From positions 62,001-126,000 of the forward strand of contig BBMW01000013.1 in assembly GCA_000759755.1 (NCBI GenBank): a DNA stretch of 64,000 nucleotides. Direction: 5' to 3'. Positions 28,316-38,354 of the stretch are shown here, piece after piece (the stretch's first letter is position 1; the number at the start of each line of letters is the position of its first letter). Both the position numbers and the translations under genes were made by a program. This stretch comes from Citrobacter werkmanii NBRC 105721 (GTDB taxonomy: Bacteria > Pseudomonadota > Gammaproteobacteria > Enterobacterales > Enterobacteriaceae). The notes beneath the pieces were generated by a model. The model was not told the origin of the DNA, did no database searches, and saw nothing but the letters and a program-made list of their open reading frames with translations.

Positions 28316-29814
28316 ACGCACTTTTCTCCCGGTTAATTACCGTTGTTGCCTGTTTCTTTATCTTTTCCGCCGCGTGGTTTTGCCTGTGGAGCATCAGCCT
28401 GCACCTGGTTGAGCGCCCGGAACTGGCGGTACTGCTGTTTCCGTTCGGCCTGCGTCTGGGATTAATGCTGCAATGCCCGCGCAGCTACTGGCCGGTGCTG
28501 CTGGGCGCGGAGTGGCTGCTGATGTACTGGCTGGCGCAGGAGGTGGCGCTGGCCCATTTGCCACTTTTGATGATCGGAAGTGCCCTCACGCTGCTCCCGG
28601 TGATGCTGATTTCGCGATACCGCCATCAACGCGACTGGCGCACGTTGCTGTTGCAGGGCGCAGCGCTGACGGCGGCGGCGCTGCTGCAATCGCTGCCGTG
28701 GCTGGGGCAGGGCGAGGAAGCGTGGAATGCGCTGCTACTGACCCTGACCGGCGGATTAACGCTGGCGCCGATCTGCCTGGTGTTTTGGCACTACCTCACC
28801 AGCACCACCTGGCTGCCGCTCGGCCCGGCGCTGGTGTCGCAGCCGGTGAACTGGCGCGGGCGACATCTGGTCTGGTACCTGCTGCTGTTCACCGTCAGCC
28901 TGTGGCTACAGCTCGGTTTGCCCGCCGAACTTTCGCGCTTTACCCCATTTTGCCTCGCTTTACCGATTATCGCGCTTGCCTGGCACTACGGCTGGCAGGG
29001 GGCACTGATTGCGACGTTGATGAACGCCATCGCACTGATTGCCAGCCAGACCTGGCACGATCACCCGGTCGATTTACTGCTCTCGCTGCTGGCGCAAAGC
29101 CTGACCGGGCTGCTGCTCGGTGCGGGTATTCAGCGGCTGCGTGAGCTTAACCAGTCGCTGCAAAACGAGCTGGCGCGCAATCATCGGCTGGCGGAACGTC
29201 TGCTTGAAACCGAAGAGAGCGTGCGCCGCGACGTCGCGCGCGAGCTGCACGACGATATCGGCCAGACCATCACCGCCATTCGCACGCAGGCGGGTATTGT
29301 ACAGCGCCTGGCCCCCGAGAACGCGGGCGTTAAGCAAAGCGGAGCGCATATCGAGCAGTTGTCTCTGGGCGTGTACGATTCGGTGCGCCGCCTGCTGGGT
29401 CGCTTGCGACCGCGCCAGTTGGACGATCTCTCGCTGGAACAGGCCATCCGTTCATTGATGCGCGAAATGGAGCTGGAAAGCCGCGGTATCGTCAGCCACC
29501 TTGACTGGCGAATTGATGAGTCATTGCTGAGCGAAAGCCAGCGCGTGACGCTGTTTCGCATCTGTCAGGAAGGGCTGAACAACATTGTGAAGCACGCCAA
29601 TGCCAGCGCGGTGACGCTCCAGGGCTGGCAGCAGGATGAGCGGCTGATGCTGGTCATTGAGGACGACGGCAGCGGCTTGCCGCCGGGGTCGAACCCACAA
29701 GGTTTTGGTCTCACCGGGATGCGCGAGCGGGTGACGGCGCTCGGTGGTTCACTCACGATATCCTGCATGCACGGCACGCGCGTCAGCGTGTCGCTGCCCC
29801 AGCGCTACGCCTAA
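28312..29814 (+). CDS. uhpB: UhpB, membrane histidine kinase
   Basis: A 500-residue kinase. The first ~270 residues hold about eight hydrophobic segments (MASE1-like). The HisKA_3 box [16 protein letters not shown] carries the phospho-acceptor His313. The ATPase domain ends with [10 protein letters not shown] and [11 protein letters not shown]. UhpB forms a sensor complex with UhpC and phosphorylates UhpA when glucose 6-phosphate is outside the cell. Confidence 0.97.
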   Translation: MNALFSRLITVVACFFIFSAAWFCLWSISLHLVERPELAVLLFPFGLRLGLMLQCPRSYWPVLLGAEWLLMYWLAQEVALAHLPLLMIGSALTLLPVMLISRYRHQRDWRTLLLQGAALTAAALLQSLPWLGQGEEAWNALLLTLTGGLTLAPICLVFWHYLTSTTWLPLGPALVSQPVNWRGRHLVWYLLLFTVSLWLQLGLPAELSRFTPFCLALPIIALAWHYGWQGALIATLMNAIALIASQTWHDHPVDLLLSLLAQSLTGLLLGAGIQRLRELNQSLQNELARNHRLAERLLETEESVRRDVARELHDDIGQTITAIRTQAGIVQRLAPENAGVKQSGAHIEQLSLGVYDSVRRLLGRLRPRQLDDLSLEQAIRSLMREMELESRGIVSHLDWRIDESLLSESQRVTLFRICQEGLNNIVKHANASAVTLQGWQQDERLMLVIEDDGSGLPPGSNPQGFGLTGMRERVTALGGSLTISCMHGTRVSVSLPQRYA

Positions 29815-29823
29815 GGAACGGCC

Positions 29824-31152
29824 ATGTTTCAGTTTTTAAAAGCTCCGGCCAGCGCGCCGCTTATCACCGACAAGCAGGAAGTGGACGCCCGCTACCGTTA
29901 CTGGCGGCGGCATATTTTGCTGACTATCTGGCTCGGCTACGCGCTGTTTTATTTCACGCGCAAAAGCTTTAACGCCGCGGTGCCGGAAATTATCACCAGC
30001 GGTGTGCTGACCCGCAGTGATATTGGCCTGCTGGCGACGCTGTTTTACATCACCTACGGGCTGTCGAAATTTGTCTCCGGTATTGTTAGCGATCGCTCCA
30101 ACGCCCGCTATTTTATGGGTATCGGGCTTATCGCCACCGGCGTGGTTAACATCCTGTTCGGCTTCTCAACCTCGGTCTGGGCCTTTGCCGTACTGTGGGC
30201 GCTGAACGCCTTCTTCCAGGGCTGGGGCGCGCCGGTGTGCGCCCGTCTGCTCACCGCGTGGTATTCGCGCAACGAGCGCGGCGGCTGGTGGGCTATCTGG
30301 AACACCGCGCACAACGTCGGCGGCGCGCTGATTCCGATCGTCATGGCGGCGGCGGCGCTGCATTACGGCTGGCGCGCCGGGATGATGATTGCCGGTACGC
30401 TGGCGATCGTGGTGGGCGTTTTTCTGTGCTGGCGGCTGCGCGACAGGCCGCAGGCGATTGGTCTGCCGCCGATTGGCGACTGGCGGCACGATGAATTGGA
30501 AATTGCCCAGCAGCAGGAGGGCGCGGGGTTAACTCGTAAAGAGATCCTCACCAAATATGTGTTGCTTAATCCATATATTTGGCTGTTGTCGCTGTGCTAT
30601 GTGCTGGTGTACGTGGTGCGCGCGGCGATCAACGACTGGGGCAATCTGTATATGTCGGAGACGCTCGGCGTCGATTTGGTCACTGCCAATACCGCCGTGA
30701 CCATGTTCGAGCTGGGCGGCTTCATCGGCGCGCTGGTTGCAGGTTGGGGCTCGGACAAGCTATTCAACGGCAATCGTGGGCCGATGAACCTGATTTTCGC
30801 CGCCGGAATTTTGCTCTCCGTGGGCTCGCTATGGTTGATGCCATTCGCCAGCTACGTGATGCAGGCGGCGTGCTTTTTCACCACCGGCTTCTTCGTCTTT
30901 GGCCCGCAGATGTTGATTGGCATGGCGGCGGCGGAGTGCTCGCACAAGGAGGCGGCGGGCGCAGCGACCGGCTTTGTCGGCCTGTTTGCTTATCTGGGGG
31001 CATCGCTCTCCGGCTGGCCGCTGGCGAAGGTGATGGAAGTGTGGCACTGGAGCGGATTCTTTGTGGTGATCGCCATCGCGGCCGGCATCTCAGCACTGCT
31101 GTTGCTGCCGTTCTTAAACGCCCAGGCACCGCGCGATCTCAACGAAGCGTGA
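29824..31152 (+). CDS. uhpC: UhpC, hexose-phosphate sensor protein (MFS)
   Basis: A 442-residue organophosphate:phosphate antiporter-family protein with 12 membrane segments and the family signature [14 protein letters not shown]. It is homologous to UhpT but acts mainly as receptor for external glucose 6-phosphate, signalling to UhpB. It starts nine bases after uhpB and is slightly longer than the E. coli protein (439). Confidence 0.96.
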   Translation: MFQFLKAPASAPLITDKQEVDARYRYWRRHILLTIWLGYALFYFTRKSFNAAVPEIITSGVLTRSDIGLLATLFYITYGLSKFVSGIVSDRSNARYFMGIGLIATGVVNILFGFSTSVWAFAVLWALNAFFQGWGAPVCARLLTAWYSRNERGGWWAIWNTAHNVGGALIPIVMAAAALHYGWRAGMMIAGTLAIVVGVFLCWRLRDRPQAIGLPPIGDWRHDELEIAQQQEGAGLTRKEILTKYVLLNPYIWLLSLCYVLVYVVRAAINDWGNLYMSETLGVDLVTANTAVTMFELGGFIGALVAGWGSDKLFNGNRGPMNLIFAAGILLSVGSLWLMPFASYVMQAACFFTTGFFVFGPQMLIGMAAAECSHKEAAGAATGFVGLFAYLGASLSGWPLAKVMEVWHWSGFFVVIAIAAGISALLLLPFLNAQAPRDLNEA

Positions 31153-31231
31153 TGCACCTCACCTTTTTGCCCCGAGTGGCGTAAAACTAAGAAATTTTCC
31201 CGGTTTCACCTGGACGCTGTCTCAGGCGTGT

Positions 31232-31288
31232 CTCCCGGCTGATTTTTACAATGCCTGCCATTCGCAGGTAAAAAAATCAGCTCGGGAG
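31232..31288. promoter_or_regulatory. Long inverted repeat covering the uhpT promoter and ribosome-binding site
   Basis: The arm 31232-31247 pairs with 31272-31288 in 16 base pairs, interrupted by one bulged base (31282). An inner 5-bp stem CCTGC (31254-31258) / GCAGG (31264-31268) caps it. The right arm includes GGGAG (31284-31288), the Shine-Dalgarno of uhpT. TACAAT at 31247-31252 could be the -10 box. The element could act as RNA structure or as a DNA dyad, depending on where transcription starts. Confidence 0.6.
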
Positions 31289-31294
31289 TGTCAA

Positions 31295-32686
31295 ATGCTG
31301 GCCTTTCTCAACCAGGTGCGCAAGCCGACCCTGGATCTGCCGCTCGATGTGCGGCGCAAAATGTGGTTCAAACCGTTCATGCAGTCCTATCTGGTGGTCT
31401 TTATCGGCTACCTGACCATGTACTTGATCCGCAAGAACTTCAACATCGCGCAGAACGACATGATCTCCACCTACGGGCTGAGCATGACGCAGCTGGGGAT
31501 GATTGGCCTGGGATTCTCCATCACCTACGGTGTGGGTAAAACCGTGGTTTCCTACTACGCGGACGGCAAAAATACCAAGCAGTTCCTGCCGTTTATGCTG
31601 ATCCTCTCCGCCATCTGTATGCTTGGCTTCAGCGCCAGCATGGGCGCGGGGTCAACCAGCCTGTTCCTGATGATCGCTTTCTACGCGCTGAGCGGCTTCT
31701 TCCAGAGCACCGGCGGCTCGTGCAGCTATTCCACCATCACCAAGTGGACGCCGCGCCGTAAGCGCGGTTCCTACCTCGGCATGTGGAATATCTCCCACAA
31801 CCTCGGCGGCGCGGGGGCGGCGGGCGTAGCGCTGTTCGGCGCGAATTACCTGTTCGACGGCCACGTCATCGGCATGTTTATCTTCCCGTCAATTATTGCC
31901 CTGATTGTCGGCTTTATCGGCCTGCGCTACGGCAGCGACTCCCCGGAATCTTATGGCCTCGGTAAAGCCGAAGAGCTGTTCGGCGAGGAGATCAGCGAAG
32001 AGGACAAAGAGACCGAAGAAAATGAGATGACCAAATGGCAGATCTTTGTTGAGTACGTGCTGAAAAACAAAGTGATCTGGCTGCTATGTTTCTCGAACAT
32101 CTTCCTGTACGTGGTGCGTATCGGTATCGACCAGTGGTCCACCGTCTACGCCTTCCAGGAGCTGAAGCTCTCCAAAGAAGTGGCGATTCAGGGTTTTACC
32201 CTGTTTGAAGTGGGCGCGCTGGTCGGCACGCTGCTGTGGGGCTGGCTCTCCGATCTCGCTAACGGTCGTCGCGCGCTGGTGGCTTGCGTGGCGCTGGCAC
32301 TCATCATCGCCACGCTCGGCGTATACCAGCACGCCAGCAACCAGTACGTCTATCTGGCGTCGCTGTTTGCCCTCGGCTTCCTGGTGTTCGGTCCGCAGCT
32401 GTTAATCGGCGTGGCCGCCGTCGGATTTGTACCGAAAAAAGCGATCGGCGCGGCCGATGGCATTAAAGGCACCTTCGCCTACCTGATTGGCGACAGCTTT
32501 GCCAAGCTGGGTCTCGGGATGATCGCCGACGGCACACCGATTTTCGGCCTCACCGGCTGGGCAGGCACCTTTGCCGCGCTGGATACCGCCGCCATTGGCT
32601 GTATCTGCCTGATGGCCATCGTGGCCGTGTTTGAAGAACGTAAAATTCGCCGCGAGAAAAAGATTCAACAATTGAAAGTTGCTTGA
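31295..32686 (+). CDS. uhpT: UhpT, hexose phosphate:phosphate antiporter
   Basis: A 463-residue inner-membrane exchanger, the same length as E. coli UhpT, with 12 membrane segments. It takes up glucose 6-phosphate and relatives in exchange for phosphate, and is the entry route for fosfomycin. The signature [16 protein letters not shown] contains the phosphate-binding Arg. It is controlled by UhpA from the 142-base region after uhpC. Confidence 0.97.
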   Translation: MLAFLNQVRKPTLDLPLDVRRKMWFKPFMQSYLVVFIGYLTMYLIRKNFNIAQNDMISTYGLSMTQLGMIGLGFSITYGVGKTVVSYYADGKNTKQFLPFMLILSAICMLGFSASMGAGSTSLFLMIAFYALSGFFQSTGGSCSYSTITKWTPRRKRGSYLGMWNISHNLGGAGAAGVALFGANYLFDGHVIGMFIFPSIIALIVGFIGLRYGSDSPESYGLGKAEELFGEEISEEDKETEENEMTKWQIFVEYVLKNKVIWLLCFSNIFLYVVRIGIDQWSTVYAFQELKLSKEVAIQGFTLFEVGALVGTLLWGWLSDLANGRRALVACVALALIIATLGVYQHASNQYVYLASLFALGFLVFGPQLLIGVAAVGFVPKKAIGAADGIKGTFAYLIGDSFAKLGLGMIADGTPIFGLTGWAGTFAALDTAAIGCICLMAIVAVFEERKIRREKKIQQLKVA

Positions 32687-32710
32687 GTTAAGTGTGCATT
32701 GGTAACTTTT

Positions 32711-32735
32711 GCCCGCCATAATGGCGGGCTTTTTT
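32711..32735 (+). terminator. Rho-independent terminator after uhpT
   Basis: GCCCGCCAT (32711-32719) pairs with ATGGCGGGC (32721-32729), followed by six T (32730-32735). In E. coli the 3' end of uhpT yields the small RNA UhpU, which ends at the equivalent terminator; whether it is made here cannot be seen. The last two bases overlap the end of the convergent dgoA-like gene. Confidence 0.85.
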
Positions 32736-33354
32736 ATGCCTGAGACTGACAGAAGGTATTATAAGCCTCGATAAATGCCTTAGCATTTGCGGCTGTTTGG
32801 TGGATAGATTGTCCGGCACGATACAGATCGCTGCCTAAGCCGGCACCGAAACAACCTGCCTTCAGGTAATGGGACAAATTGTCTGGCCTAATTCCGCCCA
32901 CGGCATACAAAGGGACTTGAGGAGGCAAAACGGCTTTTAATGCCCGGATGTAATCCGGTCCCAGTTCCCCCGCAGGGAAAATTTTCAATCCGTCCGCGCC
33001 ATGCCGGAATGCAACAAATGCTTCGCTGACTGTTTGGCAGCCGATGCAGGTCGTCATTTTGGCCGCTCGCGCAGTATCAATTACTTCCGGATCGGTGTTG
33101 GGCGTAAGGATAAATGCACATCCCAGCGAAGAGAGTGTGCTGACATCACTGACATTGGTGACCGTTCCGGCACCGATTTTTACCGTATGACCATAATGTT
33201 CCACGGCAAGAGCAATACTACGTTGCCAGTCTGGTGAATTCAGCGGTATTTCTATTGTGCTGAATCCGGCTGTAATAAGTGCATCAATATGGGCCAGCAC
33301 TTCATCGGGCTTCACCCCACGTAAAATAGCGACCAAAGGGTTACGACTATTCAT
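32734..33354 (-). CDS. 2-dehydro-3-deoxy-6-phosphogalactonate aldolase (DgoA-like)
   Basis: A 206-residue class I KDPG/KDPGal aldolase that would split KDPGal into pyruvate and glyceraldehyde 3-phosphate. IEIPLNSPD carries the catalytic Glu. GLKIFPAGELGP holds the Schiff-base Lys. The length matches E. coli DgoA (205). It is the last gene of a five-gene minus-strand operon and overlaps the kinase gene by eight bases. The parallel to dgoA is strong, but it does not lie in a standard dgo operon, so I leave the symbol empty. Confidence 0.85.
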   Translation of the reverse strand: MNSRNPLVAILRGVKPDEVLAHIDALITAGFSTIEIPLNSPDWQRSIALAVEHYGHTVKIGAGTVTNVSDVSTLSSLGCAFILTPNTDPEVIDTARAAKMTTCIGCQTVSEAFVAFRHGADGLKIFPAGELGPDYIRALKAVLPPQVPLYAVGGIRPDNLSHYLKAGCFGAGLGSDLYRAGQSIHQTAANAKAFIEAYNTFCQSQA

Positions 33355-34243
33355 TTAAAAGTCTCCTGATACCATTAACAAATGCGTTTTCACCATTACA
33401 GAGCCGACAGCGATAACCGAAATGATGAAACAGGCGTTGATAGCGGCTGAGCAAATCGTCATTGCCCACCAGAATGACTTCTTCTTCAGTGTTAATGGCA
33501 TAATGCTGTAGCATTTGTGCTATTTCATGGCCAATCAATAACCCTGACAGAGATTCGTAAAGCGTATCAGGTAACAACGCATGGGTGAGTATTCGGGCTC
33601 TCAGATCAAATAGGCTGCGGGATAAACATGTTTCCTGCCAGCCGCGTTCGGCTCCTGCTAAAAAAGCCTGTTCGTTCGTGTTTTGTTCCCCGGCGTTTTT
33701 TCCAACGATGGAGTAACGTGAAAGTAAGTGGAAAAACTCGCCAGTCATGATGGTTTGAAAATCGCAGACGTTACTCTCTTGTACCTGCACCCATTTGCTG
33801 TGTGTTCCAGGGAATACGTACCAGTTCTCATCAGCTAAGGCGCCAAAAAGCTGAGTTTCCTCTCCACGCATGACGTTGTAGTTTTCTGGCCCGGTAATTT
33901 GCAGGCCTGGAACGATGAAAGTGGGAAAAGGGCCGGCATCTTCAACCTTTGTTAGATGCTGTGATAATGCACTTAACGGGGTTGGACAATGTAAATAGTG
34001 GCTATCTACCCACCCGATATTACTGCCCACCATTCCGCTCATTATGACGGTTGTATCTTTGCTTAATGGCCGGGGACACAAACTGAGCAGTGTTAGCCAG
34101 GTGTCTTTGAATACACCTGGTTGATGTTTGAGTACCCCATTCTGACTGGCGTGTTGCCAGACACATTCATTCTGTTGATAGACCCAAATGCGCAGGTTAG
34201 TTGAGCCCCAGTCTACGGCAATGAAATTCTCTGAATTGAACAT
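33347..34243 (-). CDS. 2-dehydro-3-deoxygalactonokinase (DgoK-like)
   Basis: A 298-residue sugar-acid kinase of the DgoK family, similar in length to E. coli DgoK (292). The N-terminal phosphate loop is IAVDWGSTNLRIWVY, and the FPGTHSKWVQV segment is family-typical. It would phosphorylate 2-keto-3-deoxygalactonate at C6, feeding the adjacent aldolase. Confidence 0.87.
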   Translation of the reverse strand: MFNSENFIAVDWGSTNLRIWVYQQNECVWQHASQNGVLKHQPGVFKDTWLTLLSLCPRPLSKDTTVIMSGMVGSNIGWVDSHYLHCPTPLSALSQHLTKVEDAGPFPTFIVPGLQITGPENYNVMRGEETQLFGALADENWYVFPGTHSKWVQVQESNVCDFQTIMTGEFFHLLSRYSIVGKNAGEQNTNEQAFLAGAERGWQETCLSRSLFDLRARILTHALLPDTLYESLSGLLIGHEIAQMLQHYAINTEEEVILVGNDDLLSRYQRLFHHFGYRCRLCNGENAFVNGIRRLLNE

Positions 34244-34296
34244 ACATCGTTCCTGATGTTGAAAGATGGCCCGTAAACGGGCCAGATTCAGGTGGA

Positions 34297-35607
34297 CTAT
34301 TCGTCGGTAATGACCATTTTTTTATCAAAGTTGATCAGCAACGAGCAGATGAGATAACCCACCGCAGCCAGCGCAAAGAACATCATCGCTGCGTAATAGT
34401 TCCCCGTGGATTGCACCAGGAAACCGATAAAAATAGGCAGGATGGCTGCGAACAAGTTACTGGTGAAGTTCATAGTTCCACAAATGGTGCCTGCAACTGA
34501 TTGTGCGCCCAGCAGTCCGGGTATTGACCAGTAAACGCTGGCCCATCGCAGGGGAAAAAGGGCAATAGTGAGCAAGGTAATTGCGACGGCTGGCGTCGAG
34601 CTTTGTGCGCAAAGGAAAATACCTACACCAGCGGTGGTAGCCGAAATCGCCAACATCGTATGCATAACGCGGCTTGTTTTTGCCCCTTTGCTGCGCCATT
34701 TATCCATAATGTAGCCGCCAGTCAGTTGGCCGACAAAACACAGCAGGAAGATCAGCGCCATTGCTCCGCCCATCGATTTGATATCAAAACCGTAGGTGGC
34801 CTGGAAATAGAGCGGTAGCCATGTCATCAGGCCATAGAACACGAAGCTATAGCAGACCCAGCCACAGATAAGTGCAATCACATTACGTTGTTTCAGGTAA
34901 GGTTTGATATCGGCCAGACGGTATTTCTTGCTACTGGTTTCAGCACCGTTTGCCGCAACAATATGGTCTAGTTCAGCTTTATTGATGCTGGGGTGTTCTG
35001 ATGGATAAGTGCGGATGTACCACCAGGCCAGTAAACCGACAATCATTGTTCCCACACCAGCCACTACGAATGCCATACGCCATGAGTCGAAAAAGGCAAT
35101 AAGTCCGGCGATGATCACCGCACCCAGCGCCGTACCCAATGGCGCGCCGCCATCAAGTAGCATCGAACCACGTCCACGTTCGGTTGGCGTTAACCATGTG
35201 CCCATTAACTTCGCGCCGGCGGGCATGATTGGAGATTCAGTGACGCCTAACCCCAGACGAGAAAGTGAAAGGGTGAAAATAGAGTGACACAGAGCCGCTA
35301 TGGCTTGAAATGCTCCCCATAAGATAGTGGCCAGAGCAATGATATTTCTGGCTTTGAATTTATCAGCAATGACCCCACTAGGAATTTGCATTAATGCATA
35401 AGCCCAGAAAAAGGCACTATGAATCACACCAACAACGCGAGTATCGGTAATACCAAATTCATCTGTAATATAAGGCATGGCAATAGAAAGAGAGGTGCGG
35501 TCAATATAGTTAATAGCACCTAATAAGAGCATAATAATAAATATGCGCCACCTTACTGTTGTTGCCTTTAATTTTTCTTCTTCAGTATTTACGTTAACAA
35601 TAGACAT
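34297..35607 (-). CDS. MFS sugar-acid transporter (GarP/GudP/DgoT type, ACS family)
   Basis: A 436-residue protein with 12 membrane segments and the anion:cation symporter family start (MLLLGAINYIDRTSLSIAMPYI). Members of this branch carry galactarate, glucarate and galactonate. The exact substrate cannot be told from sequence. It is the third gene of the operon. Confidence 0.85.
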   Translation of the reverse strand: MSIVNVNTEEEKLKATTVRWRIFIIMLLLGAINYIDRTSLSIAMPYITDEFGITDTRVVGVIHSAFFWAYALMQIPSGVIADKFKARNIIALATILWGAFQAIAALCHSIFTLSLSRLGLGVTESPIMPAGAKLMGTWLTPTERGRGSMLLDGGAPLGTALGAVIIAGLIAFFDSWRMAFVVAGVGTMIVGLLAWWYIRTYPSEHPSINKAELDHIVAANGAETSSKKYRLADIKPYLKQRNVIALICGWVCYSFVFYGLMTWLPLYFQATYGFDIKSMGGAMALIFLLCFVGQLTGGYIMDKWRSKGAKTSRVMHTMLAISATTAGVGIFLCAQSSTPAVAITLLTIALFPLRWASVYWSIPGLLGAQSVAGTICGTMNFTSNLFAAILPIFIGFLVQSTGNYYAAMMFFALAAVGYLICSLLINFDKKMVITDE

Positions 35608-35670
35608 AAGGGCTCCTTGCCATACTCATAATGAGTATGGCGGTACGAGGTATTATTATCTTGTGGAGTG

Positions 35671-37188
35671 TTACATTATGGAGCCAACAGTCCAGGGGAC
35701 GAATTCTTGACTGCCATAGCCAAATTCCTCACTCTTCGTTTTTTTACCTGATGCCATCTCAAGGATCATCTGGTAGATACGTTCACCGACTTCTGCAATG
35801 GATTCTTCCCCCTCGACAATGGTTCCGCAATTAATATCCATATCCTCCTGTTGGCGTTGCCAAAGCGCATTATTGGTAGCCAGCTTCAAGCTTGGGGTTG
35901 GCTTGGAACCAAAGGCAGAACCTCGACCTGTGGTGAAACACAGAAGATTTGCTCCTCCGGCGATTTGCCCCGTAACGGCAATAGGGTCATATCCAGGGGT
36001 ATCCATAAAGACAAAACCTTTCGCGGTTACCGGTTCTGCATACTCATACACTTCTGTCAGATTGGTTGTACCCGCTTTAGCAATACCACCAAGTGATTTT
36101 TCCAGAATTGTCGTCAGTCCGCCGACTTTGTTACCCGCCGAGGGGTTATTGTTCATTTCACTTCCGGTGCGGCGACAATACTCTTCCCACCAGTGAATGC
36201 GGGCAATGAGTTTTTCACCTATCTCGCGAGAAATGGCGCGGCGGGTAAGAAGATGCTCTGCACCATAAATTTCGGAGGTTTCAGATAAAATCGCTGTTCC
36301 GCCTTGTTGCACCAGTTTATCTACCGCATAGCCCAGAGCTGGATTGGCTGAGATCCCGGAATAGCTGTCGGAACCGCCACACTCCAGCGCGAGTATGATT
36401 TCTGATGCCGGGATAGGTTGGCGTGTTACCTGGTTAGCAACGGGCAGCATTTGGTTAACCAGGGAAATTCCTTTCTCAATGGCGTGACGTGTACCGCCCA
36501 CATCCTGAATGGTATAACTGTGCATCATGGGGCCATCGGCCAGTCCATGGGCGTTCATCATGTCTTTAATTTGACTGGATTCGCATCCCAGTCCAACAAT
36601 GATTACTCCGGCAAAGTTGGCATGGGTGGCATAACCGGCCATCGTACGTCTCATGACGTCCATTGATTCACTTTTAGAGCCAATAGCACAGCCAAAACTT
36701 TGTGGTAATGACACCACGCCATCAACATTCGGGTAATCTGCAAGACCCTGCAGACGGAAGTGATCCTCAATAGCTCTTACGACCGTGGCACTACAGTTTA
36801 CGGAGCTTAAAATACCGATGTAATTACGTGTAGCTGCACGACCATCGGCGCGTCGGATACCCATAAAGGTATCCTGTTGAGGGGCTGGGGAGGGTGAATG
36901 GCAATCTTCGCCCCAGGCATAGTCGCGTTCGAAGTCACCCATTCCCAAATTATGCATGTGGATGTGTTCGCCAGGCTTAATGGGCTGAGTTGCGAAGCCA
37001 ATAATTTGCCCATAACGTCTGACCGCATCGCCAACCCTCAGTGCATGCAGGGCGATTTTATGCCCTGCGGGAATATCACTGAGTACCGTAATGTGCTCTT
37101 CTTCAAGCCGGGTGCCTGCGGGGACAGCCTGCCTTGCGATAACCACATCATCTTTGGGATTCAATTTTAATACAGGGTTGATGTTCAT
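35671..37188 (-). CDS. UxaA/GarD-family sugar-acid dehydratase
   Basis: A 505-residue dehydratase with an N-terminal SAF domain (about residues 10-85) joined to a UxaA/GarD catalytic domain (about 105-500; segments GVVSLPQSFGCAIGSKSE, GLGCESSQI and CGGSDSYSG). Relatives dehydrate D-altronate (UxaA) or galactarate (GarD) using iron. The start at 37188 gives MNINPVLKLNPKDD; an upstream start at 37203 adds five residues. The product must fit the downstream kinase/aldolase or the upstream DapA-type aldolase, so it is probably a 2-keto-3-deoxy sugar acid. Confidence 0.83.
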   Translation of the reverse strand: MNINPVLKLNPKDDVVIARQAVPAGTRLEEEHITVLSDIPAGHKIALHALRVGDAVRRYGQIIGFATQPIKPGEHIHMHNLGMGDFERDYAWGEDCHSPSPAPQQDTFMGIRRADGRAATRNYIGILSSVNCSATVVRAIEDHFRLQGLADYPNVDGVVSLPQSFGCAIGSKSESMDVMRRTMAGYATHANFAGVIIVGLGCESSQIKDMMNAHGLADGPMMHSYTIQDVGGTRHAIEKGISLVNQMLPVANQVTRQPIPASEIILALECGGSDSYSGISANPALGYAVDKLVQQGGTAILSETSEIYGAEHLLTRRAISREIGEKLIARIHWWEEYCRRTGSEMNNNPSAGNKVGGLTTILEKSLGGIAKAGTTNLTEVYEYAEPVTAKGFVFMDTPGYDPIAVTGQIAGGANLLCFTTGRGSAFGSKPTPSLKLATNNALWQRQQEDMDINCGTIVEGEESIAEVGERIYQMILEMASGKKTKSEEFGYGSQEFVPWTVGSIM

Positions 37189-37209
37189 TATCTTTGCTCT
37201 CATGCTGGT

Positions 37210-38109
37210 TTATACCGCAATACGGGATAAAATATTTTTAACCTGTTCTCTTTTTTCTTCATTTAACGGTAATGCTGGCGGGACAACTGCAGTTGATATA
37301 TCCACGCCACTTAATTTAATGGCGGTCTTGATAACGGCAAAGAACGGTTGTTCTAAGGCATATAAAGGTGATAACCCGGCAAGTTGTTGTTGAAGTGCTT
37401 TGGCGGTAGCAAGATCGTTCTGCTGAACAGCCTGATAAATTCCGCGTGTAATATGAGGCGCAAAGTTAAATGTTGCCGGAATGCCGCCATGTCCACCGAG
37501 TAATAATGTATCAAGCAAATATTCGTCATAACCGCTAAAAATGATAAAATCTGGGCGGAAACAGTGAACCTGATTGATAACTTCCCTGGTGTGGCTAATG
37601 TTATCAATTGTATCTTTAATGCCAACGATATTTGGTACTTCACGGGCAAGGCGAGTGATAACGTTTAAACCAATATCCTGGCCAGTTAGTTCTGGAAAAT
37701 TATATAAGAAGACGGGAATGCTTAGCGCTTCAGCGATTCGTTTGTAATGCGTAAAGCGGGCCTCATCGCTGAGTTTTGCATAATAAGGATTGACTACCAG
37801 TACTCCTTTTGCGCCCGCGTTTTCAGCATGCTTTCCAAGTTCGATAGTTTCCGCTGTGCTGGCGCAGGCGATACCAATAAGAACAGGAACTCTACCAGCA
37901 ACATGCTGCAGGCTAAACTCTGCAATTTGCTTTCTTTGTTCGGACGAGAAATGGGAAAATTCGCCACCACTGCCCAGAATGAGCATTCCGTCGGCACCAT
38001 TGCTAATCACATGGTCAATCATTACTGCCATTCCTGCGCGATCCAATTCACCGCTTTCGTCAACGATAGTCGGCACTGGTGGGAAGATGCCCTTAAAAAT
38101 GTTCAACAT
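37210..38109 (-). CDS. DapA-family aldolase (2-keto-3-deoxy sugar-acid aldolase-like, YagE/YjhH type)
   Basis: A 299-residue class I aldolase/synthase. GSGGEFSHFSSEQR matches the GTTGE-type pyruvate-binding loop. FLYNFPE carries the catalytic Tyr, and NIVGIKDT carries the Schiff-base Lys. It is closest in look to E. coli YagE/YjhH, which split 2-keto-3-deoxygluconate, rather than to lysine-pathway DapA. It is the promoter-proximal gene of the operon. AAGGAG precedes the ATG at 38109. Confidence 0.83.
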   Translation of the reverse strand: MLNIFKGIFPPVPTIVDESGELDRAGMAVMIDHVISNGADGMLILGSGGEFSHFSSEQRKQIAEFSLQHVAGRVPVLIGIACASTAETIELGKHAENAGAKGVLVVNPYYAKLSDEARFTHYKRIAEALSIPVFLYNFPELTGQDIGLNVITRLAREVPNIVGIKDTIDNISHTREVINQVHCFRPDFIIFSGYDEYLLDTLLLGGHGGIPATFNFAPHITRGIYQAVQQNDLATAKALQQQLAGLSPLYALEQPFFAVIKTAIKLSGVDISTAVVPPALPLNEEKREQVKNILSRIAV

Positions 38110-38122
38110 TGCCACTCCTTTA

Positions 38123-38158
38123 GTTCTGTATATGGAACTTATGTTCTGTATATTGAAG
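38123..38158. promoter_or_regulatory. Tandem palindromic operator before the sugar-acid operon
   Basis: Two copies of a 16-base element start at 38123 and 38143: GTTCTGTATATGGAAC and GTTCTGTATATTGAAG. The first is a GTTC-N8-GAAC palindrome. The copies are exactly 20 bases apart, about two helical turns, and end 13 bases from the aldolase start codon. This is the expected size and place for an IclR-family operator. Confidence 0.65.
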
Positions 38159-38354
38159 TTAGTACAGCAAATATCCAAATCGTTCGTCAACGTTTTTTGC
38201 AGAACAAATGAACAACTGTGAGATGGATCGGGTTTGTGGGTATAAAATTTAGGTAATAGAGCCCAGTTTGCGTATGTGCAAAAAAGCCGCATTCCTGAGA
38301 AAAGTGATTGCGGTATACTGTGCAGAGTCTATGAATAAAAAAGATTAATAGCGC

